From CAZOVB01 sp046541415 (GTDB taxonomy: Bacteria > Planctomycetota > Phycisphaerae > SM23-33), in the NCBI GenBank assembly GCA_046541415.1, contig JBKHDI010000002.1:1-64000 (forward strand): a DNA stretch of 64,000 bases. Reading direction: 5' to 3'. Below, in pieces: positions 43,571-55,372 of the stretch. The notes beneath the pieces were generated by a model. That model was not told where the DNA came from. It saw nothing but the letters and a program-made list of their open reading frames with translations, and searched no databases. Each line of letters opens with the position of its first letter. The stretch's first letter is position 1. The translations under genes were made by a program, and so were the position numbers.

Positions 43571-44283
43571 GAGTCAGCCGTCAGGCGCGTCAGGCGCCCG
43601 GAGAAGCCTGAGAATTGGAAGGTCAGTTCAGCCCGCAGGTTGCCCTGGCTGCCGGTGATCTCTGTGGTCAGGTGCAGCAGGACCGGGTCGGCCTCGATAT
43701 CCAGCTTCGTTTCGACAAAGCGGATCTCCTGCAGCATGCCCAGGGCCTCCCGGGCGATCCTTCGCTGCTGGAGGAAGCGATCGATCCCCAATGATTCGAG
43801 GAGTTGTTCGGGCATGGCCTGGCTGGCGGCGGCGTCCGAGCCTGTCAGATAGTAGGCCAGCAGCTTCCGCGACTGGGCCCGGTAGGCGCTGTCGTCGATG
43901 GGCCTGGACTTGTAGCCTTCCAGCGGACCGGAGTCGGGGATCAGGCCGGTGATCTTCTCGCCGTAAGAGGTGAAGGTGAACTTGACCCGACCGCTGCGCA
44001 GGGCCTCTGCGTGCTCGGAGGCGGCGTGCATCCAGGCGGCCAGGACCGGCAGGTCCACGCGCTTCTGCAACTCGGGCGACATCCTGTCCAGCAGGGCCTG
44101 CGGGTTGCCTGCCAAAATCGCCTCGTTGACCTGGGCGGCGGTCTTGTCCTCGGCCGTGCTGCCCATCAGCCAGAGCACCGCGCCGATCCCGAGCAGCAGC
44201 AACAGCAGCACGAGCAGAGGCAGGAGAATCGCCGGGAGCGAAGACTTCTGCTGCTCAACGCCGTGCCAGTCCAGTCCGGGCAT
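43564..44283 (-). CDS. Single-pass membrane protein of unknown function
   Basis: A 239-residue protein with one N-terminal transmembrane helix (about 17-41, leucine-rich) and an extracytoplasmic domain. Three segments in that domain (A-A-Q-V-N-E-A-I-L, L-L-D-R-M-S-P-E-L, L-R-A-E-L-T-F-Q-F-S-G) suggest an alpha/beta fold, but no family is recognised. It begins 20 bases after the histidine kinase stop and is likely co-transcribed with it. That makes it a candidate sensor partner or target, which is inference only. Confidence 0.75.
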   Translation of the reverse strand: MPGLDWHGVEQQKSSLPAILLPLLVLLLLLLGIGAVLWLMGSTAEDKTAAQVNEAILAGNPQALLDRMSPELQKRVDLPVLAAWMHAASEHAEALRSGRVKFTFTSYGEKITGLIPDSGPLEGYKSRPIDDSAYRAQSRKLLAYYLTGSDAAASQAMPEQLLESLGIDRFLQQRRIAREALGMLQEIRFVETKLDIEADPVLLHLTTEITGSQGNLRAELTFQFSGFSGRLTRLTADSY

Positions 44284-44303
44284 GGTGGGGTATCCTGGGC
44301 GAG

Positions 44304-45845
44304 TTAGTCGGCGGCGGTCTCGGCCGAGAGGTCTTCAGACCGCTCGATCAATTGTTCGGGCGTGGTTTCACCCAGAACGATGGGGCGGATCTTCTCCCAG
44401 ATTCCCTGGTCCTTCCATCGGTGCAGCCGTCGCCGGCAGGTCCGGGCCGAGGGATACAGTTCAGGCAGGTCTTCCCATCGGCGGTCGTACCGCAGCACCC
44501 AGGCGATGCCTTCGACCACCAGGCGATTGTCGATGAGCTTTCGGCCGCCCTTGCGGCTGGATCGCCGCTTGGGCAGGTGGCGGCTGATGAGGTTCCATTC
44601 CTGTTCCGAGAGGATTTTCTGGGTCGGTTCCGACTCGCTGAGCCACTGGCCGATGCCGGCCGAGCGGGACTGTCCGCCCTTGCCGGTCAGCACGGTCGAG
44701 CTGCTTCGCTGGAGGCTGGGCGCGTCGAGCAGTTGACGCAGGGCCGAGGCGAGCTGGTGGGGGCCGAACGGCGCGGAGATTCGCTGTGTCCAGGGGATCG
44801 AGGCGATCTGGCTGGCCGACTGGGGCGCGTCCATCCGCGTCTGGAGGTAGAGCACGCGGGCGCGGCCTCGGGGGCCCAGCAGCGGGGGGTTCTGTTCCGA
44901 CTGGCGGTAAAAACGCAGGTCCTGGACCATTGCAGCGATCTGGCCTCGACTCTGCATGACCAGCCCGGCCGACTCGACGGGGCTCGATGCGGTCAGCACA
45001 TTGTAGCCGAATTCGTCCAGCCACTCGGCGAGCATACGGGTCATCGCATCGCTCTCGGCGGCCAGGACGATCGTCTCGTTGCCGGTATCGGGCAGGGGGT
45101 ATACGGCGATTTCCGCCGGCTTTGCTGCCGGGAAACAGATCGTCATGCTCGTGCCCTGCCCGGGCTCGGACTCGACGGTCACGTGGCCGCCGGACTGGTA
45201 GACGAAGCCGTGCAGCACAGCCAGGCTCATCCCCGCCTCGTTGCCGTGCTGCTTGGTCGAGTAGAAGGGCTCGAACAGGTGGCTGCGGGTTTCCTCGTCC
45301 ATGCCGACCCCGGAGTCGCTGACTTTCAGGCAGGCCAGCGGTCGCCCACTGCCATCCTGGGAGCGGGTGAAGACTTCCAGGCTGACCCAGCCGGTTTCGG
45401 CAATCGCCTCGACGGCGTTCTCGACCATCGAGAGGATGCTTCGCTCCAGGGCCTTGGGGTCCACCAGCAGATAGGCCGGTTCATCGGGCAGGTCGGTGCG
45501 GACCTGGGCCTTCTCCGGGAGCATGTGTTTCATTGCCGCGGCGATCCGCCTGGTCGTGGCGCAAAGGTCCACCCGGCGCGGCTGGAGCACCTGACGCCCG
45601 GAGAAGGCCAGCAGCTTGGCTGTCAGGTTCGTAGCGCGTCGTGCTGCGCGGTCGATTTCCTCGACGGCCTCGCGCGAGGGGCTCTCTCCGGGCAGCTGGC
45701 GCAGCAGCATGTCGCTGTAACCCTGGATTACCGTCAATTGGTTGTTGAATTGATGTACGACCCCGTCGGTCATCCTGCCGATCGAGTCGAGTACCCGGTT
45801 TTGAAGATCCATCTCTTCCTGCATACCCGCCGCCTCTTTCTTCAT
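44304..45845 (-). CDS. Hybrid histidine kinase with degenerate receiver and transposase-type DNA-binding domain
   Basis: A 513-residue soluble protein with three parts. Residues 20-240 are a histidine kinase core: H-Q-F-N-N (His31), N-box with E-N-A-V-E-A (Asn143), D-S-G-V-G-M (177-182), F-E-P-F-Y-S-T-K; the last glycine box is altered to N-E-A-G-M-S-L. Residues 257-375 look like a receiver with a candidate Asp309, but the acidic pocket is changed (E-S-D) and the usual Lys is Ala358. Residues 412-490 match the DUF4096 N-terminal helix-turn-helix of IS5-type transposases (L-S-E-Q-E-W, R-W-E-D-L-P-E-L-Y, W-K-D-Q-G-I-W-E-K-I). No DDE catalytic domain follows. It may bind DNA as a one-protein signalling system. 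A start at 45824, after agagg, is also possible. Confidence 0.85.
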   Translation of the reverse strand: MKKEAAGMQEEMDLQNRVLDSIGRMTDGVVHQFNNQLTVIQGYSDMLLRQLPGESPSREAVEEIDRAARRATNLTAKLLAFSGRQVLQPRRVDLCATTRRIAAAMKHMLPEKAQVRTDLPDEPAYLLVDPKALERSILSMVENAVEAIAETGWVSLEVFTRSQDGSGRPLACLKVSDSGVGMDEETRSHLFEPFYSTKQHGNEAGMSLAVLHGFVYQSGGHVTVESEPGQGTSMTICFPAAKPAEIAVYPLPDTGNETIVLAAESDAMTRMLAEWLDEFGYNVLTASSPVESAGLVMQSRGQIAAMVQDLRFYRQSEQNPPLLGPRGRARVLYLQTRMDAPQSASQIASIPWTQRISAPFGPHQLASALRQLLDAPSLQRSSSTVLTGKGGQSRSAGIGQWLSESEPTQKILSEQEWNLISRHLPKRRSSRKGGRKLIDNRLVVEGIAWVLRYDRRWEDLPELYPSARTCRRRLHRWKDQGIWEKIRPIVLGETTPEQLIERSEDLSAETAAD

Positions 45846-46092
45846 CCCTCGAAGCCAATGCCCAGCTAACGATTCAATCGAAGTGCGACTCGGGGCTCTG
45901 GATCAAGCCCTCTGGCCCTGCCGCAGGAACGATCACCTCCAAATGCAACCCCTTGAAGTCGGCTGCATTTCGGCTCTGTCGCAGCTGCCTGCCGCGTGTC
46001 TCTACAACAGATCCATCGTAAGTATAGCCGGAGACGAATCAAAAGTCTCGCGGGAACTGACAAGAACATCGCCACCCAGAGGCAGGGATGGG

Positions 46093-46131
46093 AAAAAAAA
46101 GGCCGATCGACCCGGCTGGGATCGATCGGCC
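46093..46131 (-). terminator. Terminator of the chemoreceptor gene
   Basis: On the minus strand ggccgatcga pairs with tcgatcggcc (46131-46122 with 46110-46101) and an eight-T run follows at 46100-46093. It lies 20 bases after the chemoreceptor stop. The rest of the 45846-46151 interval (306 bases) has no ORF; a tatact (about 46021) could be part of a promoter for the kinase. Confidence 0.9.
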
Positions 46132-46151
46132 CCGGCAGGTTGCTCATCAGA

Positions 46152-48281
46152 TCAAAAGTCCGTCAAGTCTGCTTCCTCGAGCTTGGGCTGCTGCGGGGAG
46201 TTGCTCTGCTGTTCCTGCCCGGCTGCTTCCAGGGGCAGCTGCTGCTCGACTTGCTTGCGGGACAGCCTCTGCGGGTTGCCGTTGGGCTTGTCGGCATTCC
46301 GCGGCGAGCCGGTGGGCTTGGGACGAGCGGGGCGGAAGGCCTGCTGTCCCGCGGCCGTCCGGGCCCCGCCAACCAGCTGGCGCAACCCCGCGACGATGCC
46401 GTTGAGCGTCTCGGCCTGGGCCGAGAGTTGCTCGGCGGCCGAGGCGGATTCCTCGGCACTGGCGGCGTTGCGTTGGACGACGGTGTCCATCGAGGCCATC
46501 GTCTGGTTGATCTGCTCGATGCCTTCAGCCTGTTCCTTGCTGGCCGCGGCAACTTCGTCGATGATGTGGACCTGCTTCTCGGAAGACTGGGAGACCTTGG
46601 CGACGATCTCGGCCTGGTGGGAGCTGTCCTGGCTGATCTGGTCGACCACCTGCTCGACCTGGTCGACATTTTCGGCGATGTTTTTCAGCGCCTCGGCGAC
46701 CTGCTGGGAGACTTCCACGCCGTTGTCGGCGTTCTTGACCGACTGCTCGATCATTTCGGCGGTGTTTTTGGCCGCCTCGGCCGATCTCTGGGCGAGGTTG
46801 CGGACCTCTTCGGCGACGACGGCAAAGCCCTTTCCTGCCTCGCCGGCGCGGGCGGCCTCGACGGCGGCGTTCAGGGCCAGCAGGTTCGTCTGGAAGGCGA
46901 TCTCGTCGATGGTCTTGATGATCTTGGCTGTCTGCTCCGAGCTGGACTTGATCTGCCCGATCGCATCGGACATGCGGGCCACGGCCTGGTCGCCTTCGCC
47001 GGCAGCCTGGGAGGCCTTCTGGGCCTGCTGGCGGGCCTTGTCTGCCCCGGCTGAGCACGACTGGGCCATGCCCTGGGCCTCCTGGGCGCCGGTGGCGTTG
47101 TCGCGGGCGAACTGCGAGGCCTGCTGGGCGTTATCGGCGGTGGTCTTGATCACCGAGGCGATTTCCTCGGTCGTCCCGGAGGTTTCTTCGAGACTGGCGG
47201 CCTGTTCGCTGGCGCCTTCGGCCAGGGACTGCGAAGACTGGGCAACCTCGGCGGAGGTCGAGGCGGTCTGCTCGGCCGACTCGGACAGCTGCAGGACCAC
47301 TTCCTGGAGCTTGCGGGTGATGCTCCGGGCCAGCAGCCAGCTCAGGGCGCTTCCCAGCAGCAGGGCCACCGCGGCGATGACCGAAACCATCGTCAGGGCG
47401 GTATTGTTGGCCTGCTGGGCCCGCGGGCCCAGTTCGTCCTGATCGCCCTTGACCAGGAGCTTGATGTCCTCGATTGTTTCGGCGACCTCGTCGCCCAGCC
47501 TGTCCAGCTGTTCGTCGCGGACCTTGTTGCGCTGGGCGATCAGCTCGAACATTTCCTCGTAGCCGACCTGATATTCATTGGCCTGCGAGATGACCTGCTG
47601 GGCCAGGCCCTTGCGGGTCGGGTTCTCCAGCTGATCGGCCAGCTGCTTGAGTTCGGTCTCGAACTGGGTGTACTCGGAACGGACGCGTTCGGCGTCGCCC
47701 ACGGCGTGGGACTGCAGGAACTTCATCACATACAGCCGGGCCAGCAGCAGCTGGCGGAGGGCGCGGCCGGCATTGTTGGACGCCTTGAGGTCCTCATCGG
47801 CGTAGGCGGTTCGCATCACCTCGGTGAGGTTCTGCTGCATGGACATGCCCGTCGGACTCAGCGTATCGTTGAGCAGGGCGTTGCGGCGGTTCATCTGCTT
47901 GACGATGGTCTGGAAGGCCTTGTCGTAGTCGACCAGTTGCCCATCCACTTGATCGACAATCTGCTGGCGATCGGGATCTTCGATCTGCTTGTGACAGTCT
48001 GCGATGAGCTCCTGGACCAGGGCCCAGTTCTCCTCGTACCGGTCGATGAAGGCCTGGTCGCCTTCCAGCAGGTAGTCCTTGATGTTCATCCGGACTTTCA
48101 GCACGTTGGCCTGCAGCCGTCCGGAGACGTTGGTCTGCAGGGCCAGCGAGCGGTAATCGCTGAAATTGGTATTCGCGCCGCTCAGGGCGATTACCGAAAT
48201 GACACCCATGATCAGCAGGAGAGCCAATACTGCCGTAAACCCGAAGATGATACGCTTGCCGATGGTCAGATTGCGGAACAT
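46152..48281 (-). CDS. Methyl-accepting chemotaxis protein
   Basis: A 709-residue inner-membrane chemoreceptor. The first transmembrane helix is at about 11-32. A long alpha-helical periplasmic sensor (about 35-290) includes many acidic heptads, resembling the HBM-type four-helix sensor. The second helix is at about 294-318, followed by a HAMP-like segment and the cytoplasmic hairpin. The tip carries N-L-L-A-L-N-A-A-V-E-A-A-R-A-G-E and A-V-V-A-E-E-V-R-N-L-A, the highly conserved CheA/CheW contact. The C-terminus (E-A-D-L-T-D-F) has no CheR-binding pentapeptide. No other chemotaxis genes lie nearby, so it works with a cluster elsewhere. Confidence 0.93.
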   Translation of the reverse strand: MFRNLTIGKRIIFGFTAVLALLLIMGVISVIALSGANTNFSDYRSLALQTNVSGRLQANVLKVRMNIKDYLLEGDQAFIDRYEENWALVQELIADCHKQIEDPDRQQIVDQVDGQLVDYDKAFQTIVKQMNRRNALLNDTLSPTGMSMQQNLTEVMRTAYADEDLKASNNAGRALRQLLLARLYVMKFLQSHAVGDAERVRSEYTQFETELKQLADQLENPTRKGLAQQVISQANEYQVGYEEMFELIAQRNKVRDEQLDRLGDEVAETIEDIKLLVKGDQDELGPRAQQANNTALTMVSVIAAVALLLGSALSWLLARSITRKLQEVVLQLSESAEQTASTSAEVAQSSQSLAEGASEQAASLEETSGTTEEIASVIKTTADNAQQASQFARDNATGAQEAQGMAQSCSAGADKARQQAQKASQAAGEGDQAVARMSDAIGQIKSSSEQTAKIIKTIDEIAFQTNLLALNAAVEAARAGEAGKGFAVVAEEVRNLAQRSAEAAKNTAEMIEQSVKNADNGVEVSQQVAEALKNIAENVDQVEQVVDQISQDSSHQAEIVAKVSQSSEKQVHIIDEVAAASKEQAEGIEQINQTMASMDTVVQRNAASAEESASAAEQLSAQAETLNGIVAGLRQLVGGARTAAGQQAFRPARPKPTGSPRNADKPNGNPQRLSRKQVEQQLPLEAAGQEQQSNSPQQPKLEEADLTDF

Positions 48282-48460
48282 GCCTGTACCCTTTTGCAGG
48301 AGGACGAAGAACTATCGCGGTGCCCGTGCGGTCTTCACAGCGGGGCTGTCAGGCTATTCATCGGCAGAGAATTGCGAGTATTTAGGAGCCTTTGGCGTCC
48401 GCGGCGAAAATTCATCCTCAGGCGTACTTTTTCTCATGCAGGGCCCGATACGGCCGCCGA

Positions 48461-50065
48461 TCATCCCCCGATCAACCGTTGGTAGTCGATCACCCCGCAG
48501 CGGTCGGCGGTCTGCTGGTAGTACGTCACCAGCTGCCTGAGCATGTCGGGCTTGGCCCCGGACAGGTCGGTCAGCTCCGTGCGGTCTTCGCGGAGGTTGT
48601 ATAACTCCCAGGGACCTTTGAACTTCGCCACCAGCTTCCAGTCTTCGATCCGCGCCGAGCGGTTGCCCTCGTGCTCCCACCAGAGGGGCCTTTCCCGTCG
48701 GAAGTCGCCCCCGCCGAACAGGGAGGCGAAGCTCTCGCCGTCGCAGCGGTTGAGCTCCCGGCCGTCGTACTGCTCGGGATACTCCAGGCCCGCCAGTTCC
48801 AGGCAGGTCGGCAGCAGGTCGATGACGTGACACTGCGCATCGGTCATTCCCTGCCGGATGCGCCCGGGGCAGTGGACGATCAGGGGCGTGGCAATGCCCC
48901 CCTCGTGCACCCAGTGCTTGTACATGCGGAAGGGCGTGTTCGAGACGTTCGCCCAGGGCACGTTGTAGGACTGGTACGTCAGCGGGCCTCCGGGCATGAC
49001 GCCCGGGGCATCGCCGGGGACTACCGGCTGGCCGAAGTAGTCGTGGTGCGTCAGGCGCTGGGCCCAGTTGCTGCCGTGGCGGATGAATTCATGACAGCCT
49101 CCGTTGTCCGAGAGGAACATTACCACCGTATCGTCTTCGATGCGGTGACGTTCCAGGGTCGCCAGGATCCGCCCGACGCCCTGGTCCATCCGGTCGATCT
49201 GGGCGGCGTAGACGGCCATGAGCATGTCCTGGTATTCGGCATCGTCGACCTGATCGAACGGGGGGACGGTTTCATCCCGCGGGCTGATCTCCCACCTGTC
49301 CTCGAGGATGCCCGAGCCTTTGAGCTGCTCGTGGCGGGCGGTGCGGACGGCGTCCCAGCCTTTGCGGTATTGGCCGCGGTATCGCTCGATGTCTTCGGGC
49401 CTTGCGTGCAGGGGCCAGTGCGGGGCGGTATAGGCGACGTACAGGAAGAAAGGCTTGTCCGGGGTGGTCCGGCGACAGTCGTCGATCATCCGGCAGGCGT
49501 GGTCGCTGATCGCGTCGGTGTAGTAGAAGTCCTCGTCCGCTTCCGGCTCGACCCATGTGTCGTTATGGACCAGCGTCTCGGGTTTCCAGTAGCTGCCCGC
49601 CCCTGCCAGGGTGCCCCAGTGCTCCTCGAAGCCCCGCTGGATCGGCAAGGGGTGTGTCGTGTCCCCTTTATTCCACTCGGAGGGGCTGTCGTGCGGGTAG
49701 GGGCCCCCGACATGCCACTTGCCGCTCATCTTCGTGCGGTACCCGCCGGCAGAGAGAAGCTCAGCCACCGTGGCGCAGCGGTCGTTGAGATAGCCCTGGT
49801 ACGGCTCGGCCCCGAGATCCTTGACCATCGCTCCGATCCCCGCCCGGTGGGGGTACAGGCCCGTCAGCAGCGATGCCCGCGTCGGGCAGCAGCGTGAGCA
49901 GTTATACATCTGGCGGAAGACCAGCCCACCCTCGGCGAGGCGATTGAGGTTCGGCGTGCGGATCTCCGAGCCGTAGCAGCCGATGTCCGAGAAGCCCATG
50001 TCGTCGACGAGAATGACAAGGATATTCGGGCGGTGCGGGGTTCTCTGCGGGGCGGCGGGGGGCAT
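48461..50065 (-). CDS. Sulfatase (arylsulfatase family)
   Basis: Predicted type I sulfatase of 534 residues. N-I-L-V-I-L-V-D-D-M-G supplies the calcium-binding aspartates. The C-C-P-T-R motif (Cys59) is the C-x-P-x-R site in which cysteine is matured to formylglycine by a sulfatase-modifying enzyme. Y-P-H-R-A-G follows as expected. The protein starts without a signal peptide (M-P-P-A-A-P), which is unusual because planctomycete sulfatases are usually secreted; it may be cytoplasmic or the true start may lie elsewhere. With the fucosidase at 32178 it fits use of sulfated glycans. Confidence 0.93.
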   Translation of the reverse strand: MPPAAPQRTPHRPNILVILVDDMGFSDIGCYGSEIRTPNLNRLAEGGLVFRQMYNCSRCCPTRASLLTGLYPHRAGIGAMVKDLGAEPYQGYLNDRCATVAELLSAGGYRTKMSGKWHVGGPYPHDSPSEWNKGDTTHPLPIQRGFEEHWGTLAGAGSYWKPETLVHNDTWVEPEADEDFYYTDAISDHACRMIDDCRRTTPDKPFFLYVAYTAPHWPLHARPEDIERYRGQYRKGWDAVRTARHEQLKGSGILEDRWEISPRDETVPPFDQVDDAEYQDMLMAVYAAQIDRMDQGVGRILATLERHRIEDDTVVMFLSDNGGCHEFIRHGSNWAQRLTHHDYFGQPVVPGDAPGVMPGGPLTYQSYNVPWANVSNTPFRMYKHWVHEGGIATPLIVHCPGRIRQGMTDAQCHVIDLLPTCLELAGLEYPEQYDGRELNRCDGESFASLFGGGDFRRERPLWWEHEGNRSARIEDWKLVAKFKGPWELYNLREDRTELTDLSGAKPDMLRQLVTYYQQTADRCGVIDYQRLIGG

Positions 50066-50110
50066 GGCAGTCTTTCTGTCTCAGGGGGCCTCTCAGGTAT
50101 CGGTCAGTCG

Positions 50111-50130
50111 GGTCCGGTCCGGTCCGGTCC
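50111..50130. repeat. Short tandem repeat, four copies of GGTCC
   Basis: Four perfect head-to-tail copies of ggtcc, 45 bases upstream of the sulfatase start, on the outside of the divergent sulfatase-uvrA region. A small, slippage-prone tract; no function is evident. Confidence 0.8.
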
Positions 50131-50246
50131 CGGCCTGGGCTCCAGTATGCCCTCTTTGTTCCCGGCGGTCCACTGTCCAGCTCGGCCCGCCAGCCCTTGG
50201 CCGATCGGGTCTGCAGAATTGTTCCGGCGATCGGGCGTTCGGATTC

Positions 50247-50275
50247 TTGTCTGGAAGTCGACTTGGGGATATAAT
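50247..50275 (+). promoter_or_regulatory. uvrA promoter
   Basis: TTGTCT at 50247-50252 and TATAAT at 50270-50275 are 17 bases apart. Transcription would begin near 50282, only about 11 bases before the uvrA ATG, so the mRNA has almost no leader, and no Shine-Dalgarno sequence is visible. No LexA-type palindrome was recognised. Confidence 0.75.
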
Positions 50276-50292
50276 CGCCGGTTTCTGCACCT

Positions 50293-53217
<2,925 letters not shown>

Positions 53218-53278
53218 GCCGAATGCCTGTGGCGATGCACCCTCTCGTTTCTCCGGCCGGGTCGATGTGATCTGCTGC

Positions 53279-53307
53279 TTGCATGTACCGGCCCCCGGAC
53301 CGATACT
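53279..53307 (+). promoter_or_regulatory. Candidate promoter of the glycosidase-like gene
   Basis: TTGCAT at 53279-53284 and GATACT at 53302-53307 are 17 bases apart; transcription would start near 53314, leaving a leader of about 26 bases to the ATG at 53340. Confidence 0.5.
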
Positions 53308-53339
53308 GTCTGGTCCTTCTTACGGTATGGAGACCCGAG

Positions 53340-54683
53340 ATGCCAGAACGCAATGCCGACCGCATTCAGCTTTACGCCGAGAACCCGATGTACTGGCAGT
53401 ACAGGGGCAAACCCGTGCTGCTGCTGGGCGGAAGCAGCGAGGACAATCTCTTCCAGGTCCCCGACGTCGAGGCCGAGCTGGACCGACTGGCCGAGGCGGG
53501 GGGCAACTACGTCCGCTGCACGATGTCCAGCCGGGACGAGGACGACGTCTGGCCGTTCGCCAAGGACGAAGAAACCGGCCTGTACGATCTGACGCGCCCG
53601 GAAGGGGAGTACTGGCAGAAGTTCCAGCGGTTCCTCGACCTGACGCTGGATCGCGACATTATCCTGCAGATCGAGGTTTTCGACCGCTTCGATTACGCCC
53701 GTGAGCCCTGGCTGGACAACCCGTACAACCCGGTCAACAACATCAACTACACCGCCGGCGAGTCGGGCCTGGCCGAGAAATACCGCCTGCATCCTTCCAA
53801 GCGGGAGAACGGCTTCTTCCGCTCCGTGCCGGCCCTGGAGAATAACATCACGCTCCTGCCTCACCAGCGGACGTTCGTCGACAAGCTGCTATCGCTGACG
53901 CTGGAGAGGCCCAACGTGCTCTATTGCATCTCCAACGAGACCAACGAGTCTTCGGAGTGGGGAGCCTACTGGTGCGGATACATCCGCTCGGCGGCGGCGG
54001 AGAAGAAGGTCGGCGTGGAGGTCACCGAGATGTGGGACGTTCACGACATCCTGCACGAGATGCACGAGGCGACCTGGGGCCACCCGGAGTTGTACAGCTT
54101 CTGCGACATTTCGCAGGGCAACCACCAGCCGGCTTCGAAGCACTGGGAGGGGATGCTGGGGTTCCGGGAGATGATCGCCGGTTCGGCCAGGCCTCGCCCG
54201 TTGAACACGGTCAAGATCTACGGCTGCAACAGCTACCGCTACGGCACGACGCGGGACGCCCAGGAGCGGTTCTGGCGGAACATCTTTGCCGGCCTGGCCG
54301 GGACGCGGTTTCATCGGCCCCCCGCGGGGATCGGCAGCAGCGACCGGGCGATGGCCAACATCCGCTCGATGCGCATGATCACCGACGAGATGGACATTCC
54401 TGCCTGCCTGCCCCGGCCCGACCTGCTGGGCAACGCCAGCTACAACGAGGCCTACTGTTTCGCCAACCCGCCGAGGCAGTACGGCGTGTTCTTTCCCGAC
54501 GGCGGGGACGTGATGCTGGATGTCTCTGCCGCCGGCGGGCGCGAGATGACCGTCCGCTGGCTGGACATCCTCGAGAGTCGCTGGGTTACCAGCCAGAGCT
54601 TCGTGCCCGAGCAGTCCACGATGCGCCTGGCGACGCCCACCGACAGCGGCTACTGGGCAGCCCTGGTGACATCCGAGATGTAA
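53340..54683 (+). CDS. TIM-barrel glycosidase-like protein (DUF4038-type)
   Basis: A 447-residue protein resembling GH-A-type barrels of the DUF4038 group. It opens with N-P-M-Y-W-Q-Y-R-G-K-P-V-L-L-L-G-G and has I-S-N-E-T-N-E-S-S-E-W, whose glutamate after Asn is the likely acid/base. A short C-terminal beta domain (about 390-447) follows, ending in W-A-A-L-V. No signal peptide is present. The start at 53340 follows ggag; the frame is open from 53283. The substrate is unknown. Confidence 0.65.
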   Translation: MPERNADRIQLYAENPMYWQYRGKPVLLLGGSSEDNLFQVPDVEAELDRLAEAGGNYVRCTMSSRDEDDVWPFAKDEETGLYDLTRPEGEYWQKFQRFLDLTLDRDIILQIEVFDRFDYAREPWLDNPYNPVNNINYTAGESGLAEKYRLHPSKRENGFFRSVPALENNITLLPHQRTFVDKLLSLTLERPNVLYCISNETNESSEWGAYWCGYIRSAAAEKKVGVEVTEMWDVHDILHEMHEATWGHPELYSFCDISQGNHQPASKHWEGMLGFREMIAGSARPRPLNTVKIYGCNSYRYGTTRDAQERFWRNIFAGLAGTRFHRPPAGIGSSDRAMANIRSMRMITDEMDIPACLPRPDLLGNASYNEAYCFANPPRQYGVFFPDGGDVMLDVSAAGGREMTVRWLDILESRWVTSQSFVPEQSTMRLATPTDSGYWAALVTSEM

Positions 54684-54690
54684 GGTCCGC

Positions 54691-55224
54691 TCAGTCGACG
54701 TCGTCGGTGTCGTCGACGTCGACGTCGACGTCAACGCCGTCGTCGAGGTCAGCGTCGTCGTCGACATCAACATCCACGTCGTCGTCGACATCGACGTCCA
54801 CGTCGTCGTCGAGGTCCACGTCGTCGGCGTCGTTGAGCAGGCGGTCGATTCTTTCCTCGGCCCGTCTGTAGGCGTTCTCCGCCTCTCGCAGCGATTCGCG
54901 GGCGGCCTGTTCTGTCTCTTGCTCGGAGGGCATTTTCTCTGCGGCGTCGCGGCCTAGCCTCTCGACCTTCTCCCCGGCGTCCTTGAGCTTGGCGCGGGCG
55001 TCGTCCAGAGCCTCGCGAATCTTCTGCCGCGTCTCTTCCGAGTCGGCCTGTTCGAGCCAACGCTCGGACTTCTCGGACAGTTCATCGACTCTCTCGGCCA
55101 GGCGCTGGTGCAGGGGCCGGTCGACTTCCACGTCTTCGGGCAGGTCGGTCTCGTCGTCTTCACAGCCGGCCAGGGCCAGGGCCAGCAGGGCAGGCAGGGA
55201 CAGGATGATCCAGATTTTACGCAT
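54691..55224 (-). CDS. Acidic lipoprotein with an Asp-Val repeat tail
   Basis: A 177-residue exported protein. The signal peptide ends with A-L-A-L-A-G-C, a lipobox, and mature protein begins C-E-D-D-E-T-D. Residues 35-130 are a charged, coiled-coil-like helix (L-A-E-R-V-D-E-L, E-T-R-Q-K-I-R). The last 45 residues are almost only Asp and Val in a D-V-D-V-D-D-D pattern, coded by the gtcgac repeats at 54694-54832. The tail could bind calcium or be an extended polyanion. A smaller lipoprotein with a similar acidic start is at 30802. Function is unknown. Starts after ggagaga. Confidence 0.8.
   Translation of the reverse strand: MRKIWIILSLPALLALALAGCEDDETDLPEDVEVDRPLHQRLAERVDELSEKSERWLEQADSEETRQKIREALDDARAKLKDAGEKVERLGRDAAEKMPSEQETEQAARESLREAENAYRRAEERIDRLLNDADDVDLDDDVDVDVDDDVDVDVDDDADLDDGVDVDVDVDDTDDVD
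54694..54832. repeat. GTCGAC-rich coding repeat
   Basis: Within the 3' end of the lipoprotein gene about 140 bases are built from gtc, gac and gtcgac units, including three consecutive gtcgac-type units near 54711-54731. The unit is palindromic, so the tract is self-complementary and prone to length change. Confidence 0.85.
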
Positions 55225-55372
55225 GATCTCTCCCTTGGGTTGGTGGGTATCTGGTTCAACTTCTTCATCAGTAGTATACAGGCTCGGTTCCCGGCAGAGG
55301 CCCCAGGTGGGGATGCGCCGGTGCGGCGCGTACGATTCTTAAAGGAGAGTCCCTTGAACCGAGGAGACATTC

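Noticed and set aside
44376..44612. An intact IS5-family insertion sequence
   Set aside because: Only the N-terminal HTH domain is present. No DDE catalytic part, inverted repeats or target duplication were found, and the reading frame is continuous with the kinase.
54694..54832. CRISPR-like or satellite repeat
   Set aside because: The repeats have no spacers, keep a reading frame, and encode the Asp-Val tail of the lipoprotein.
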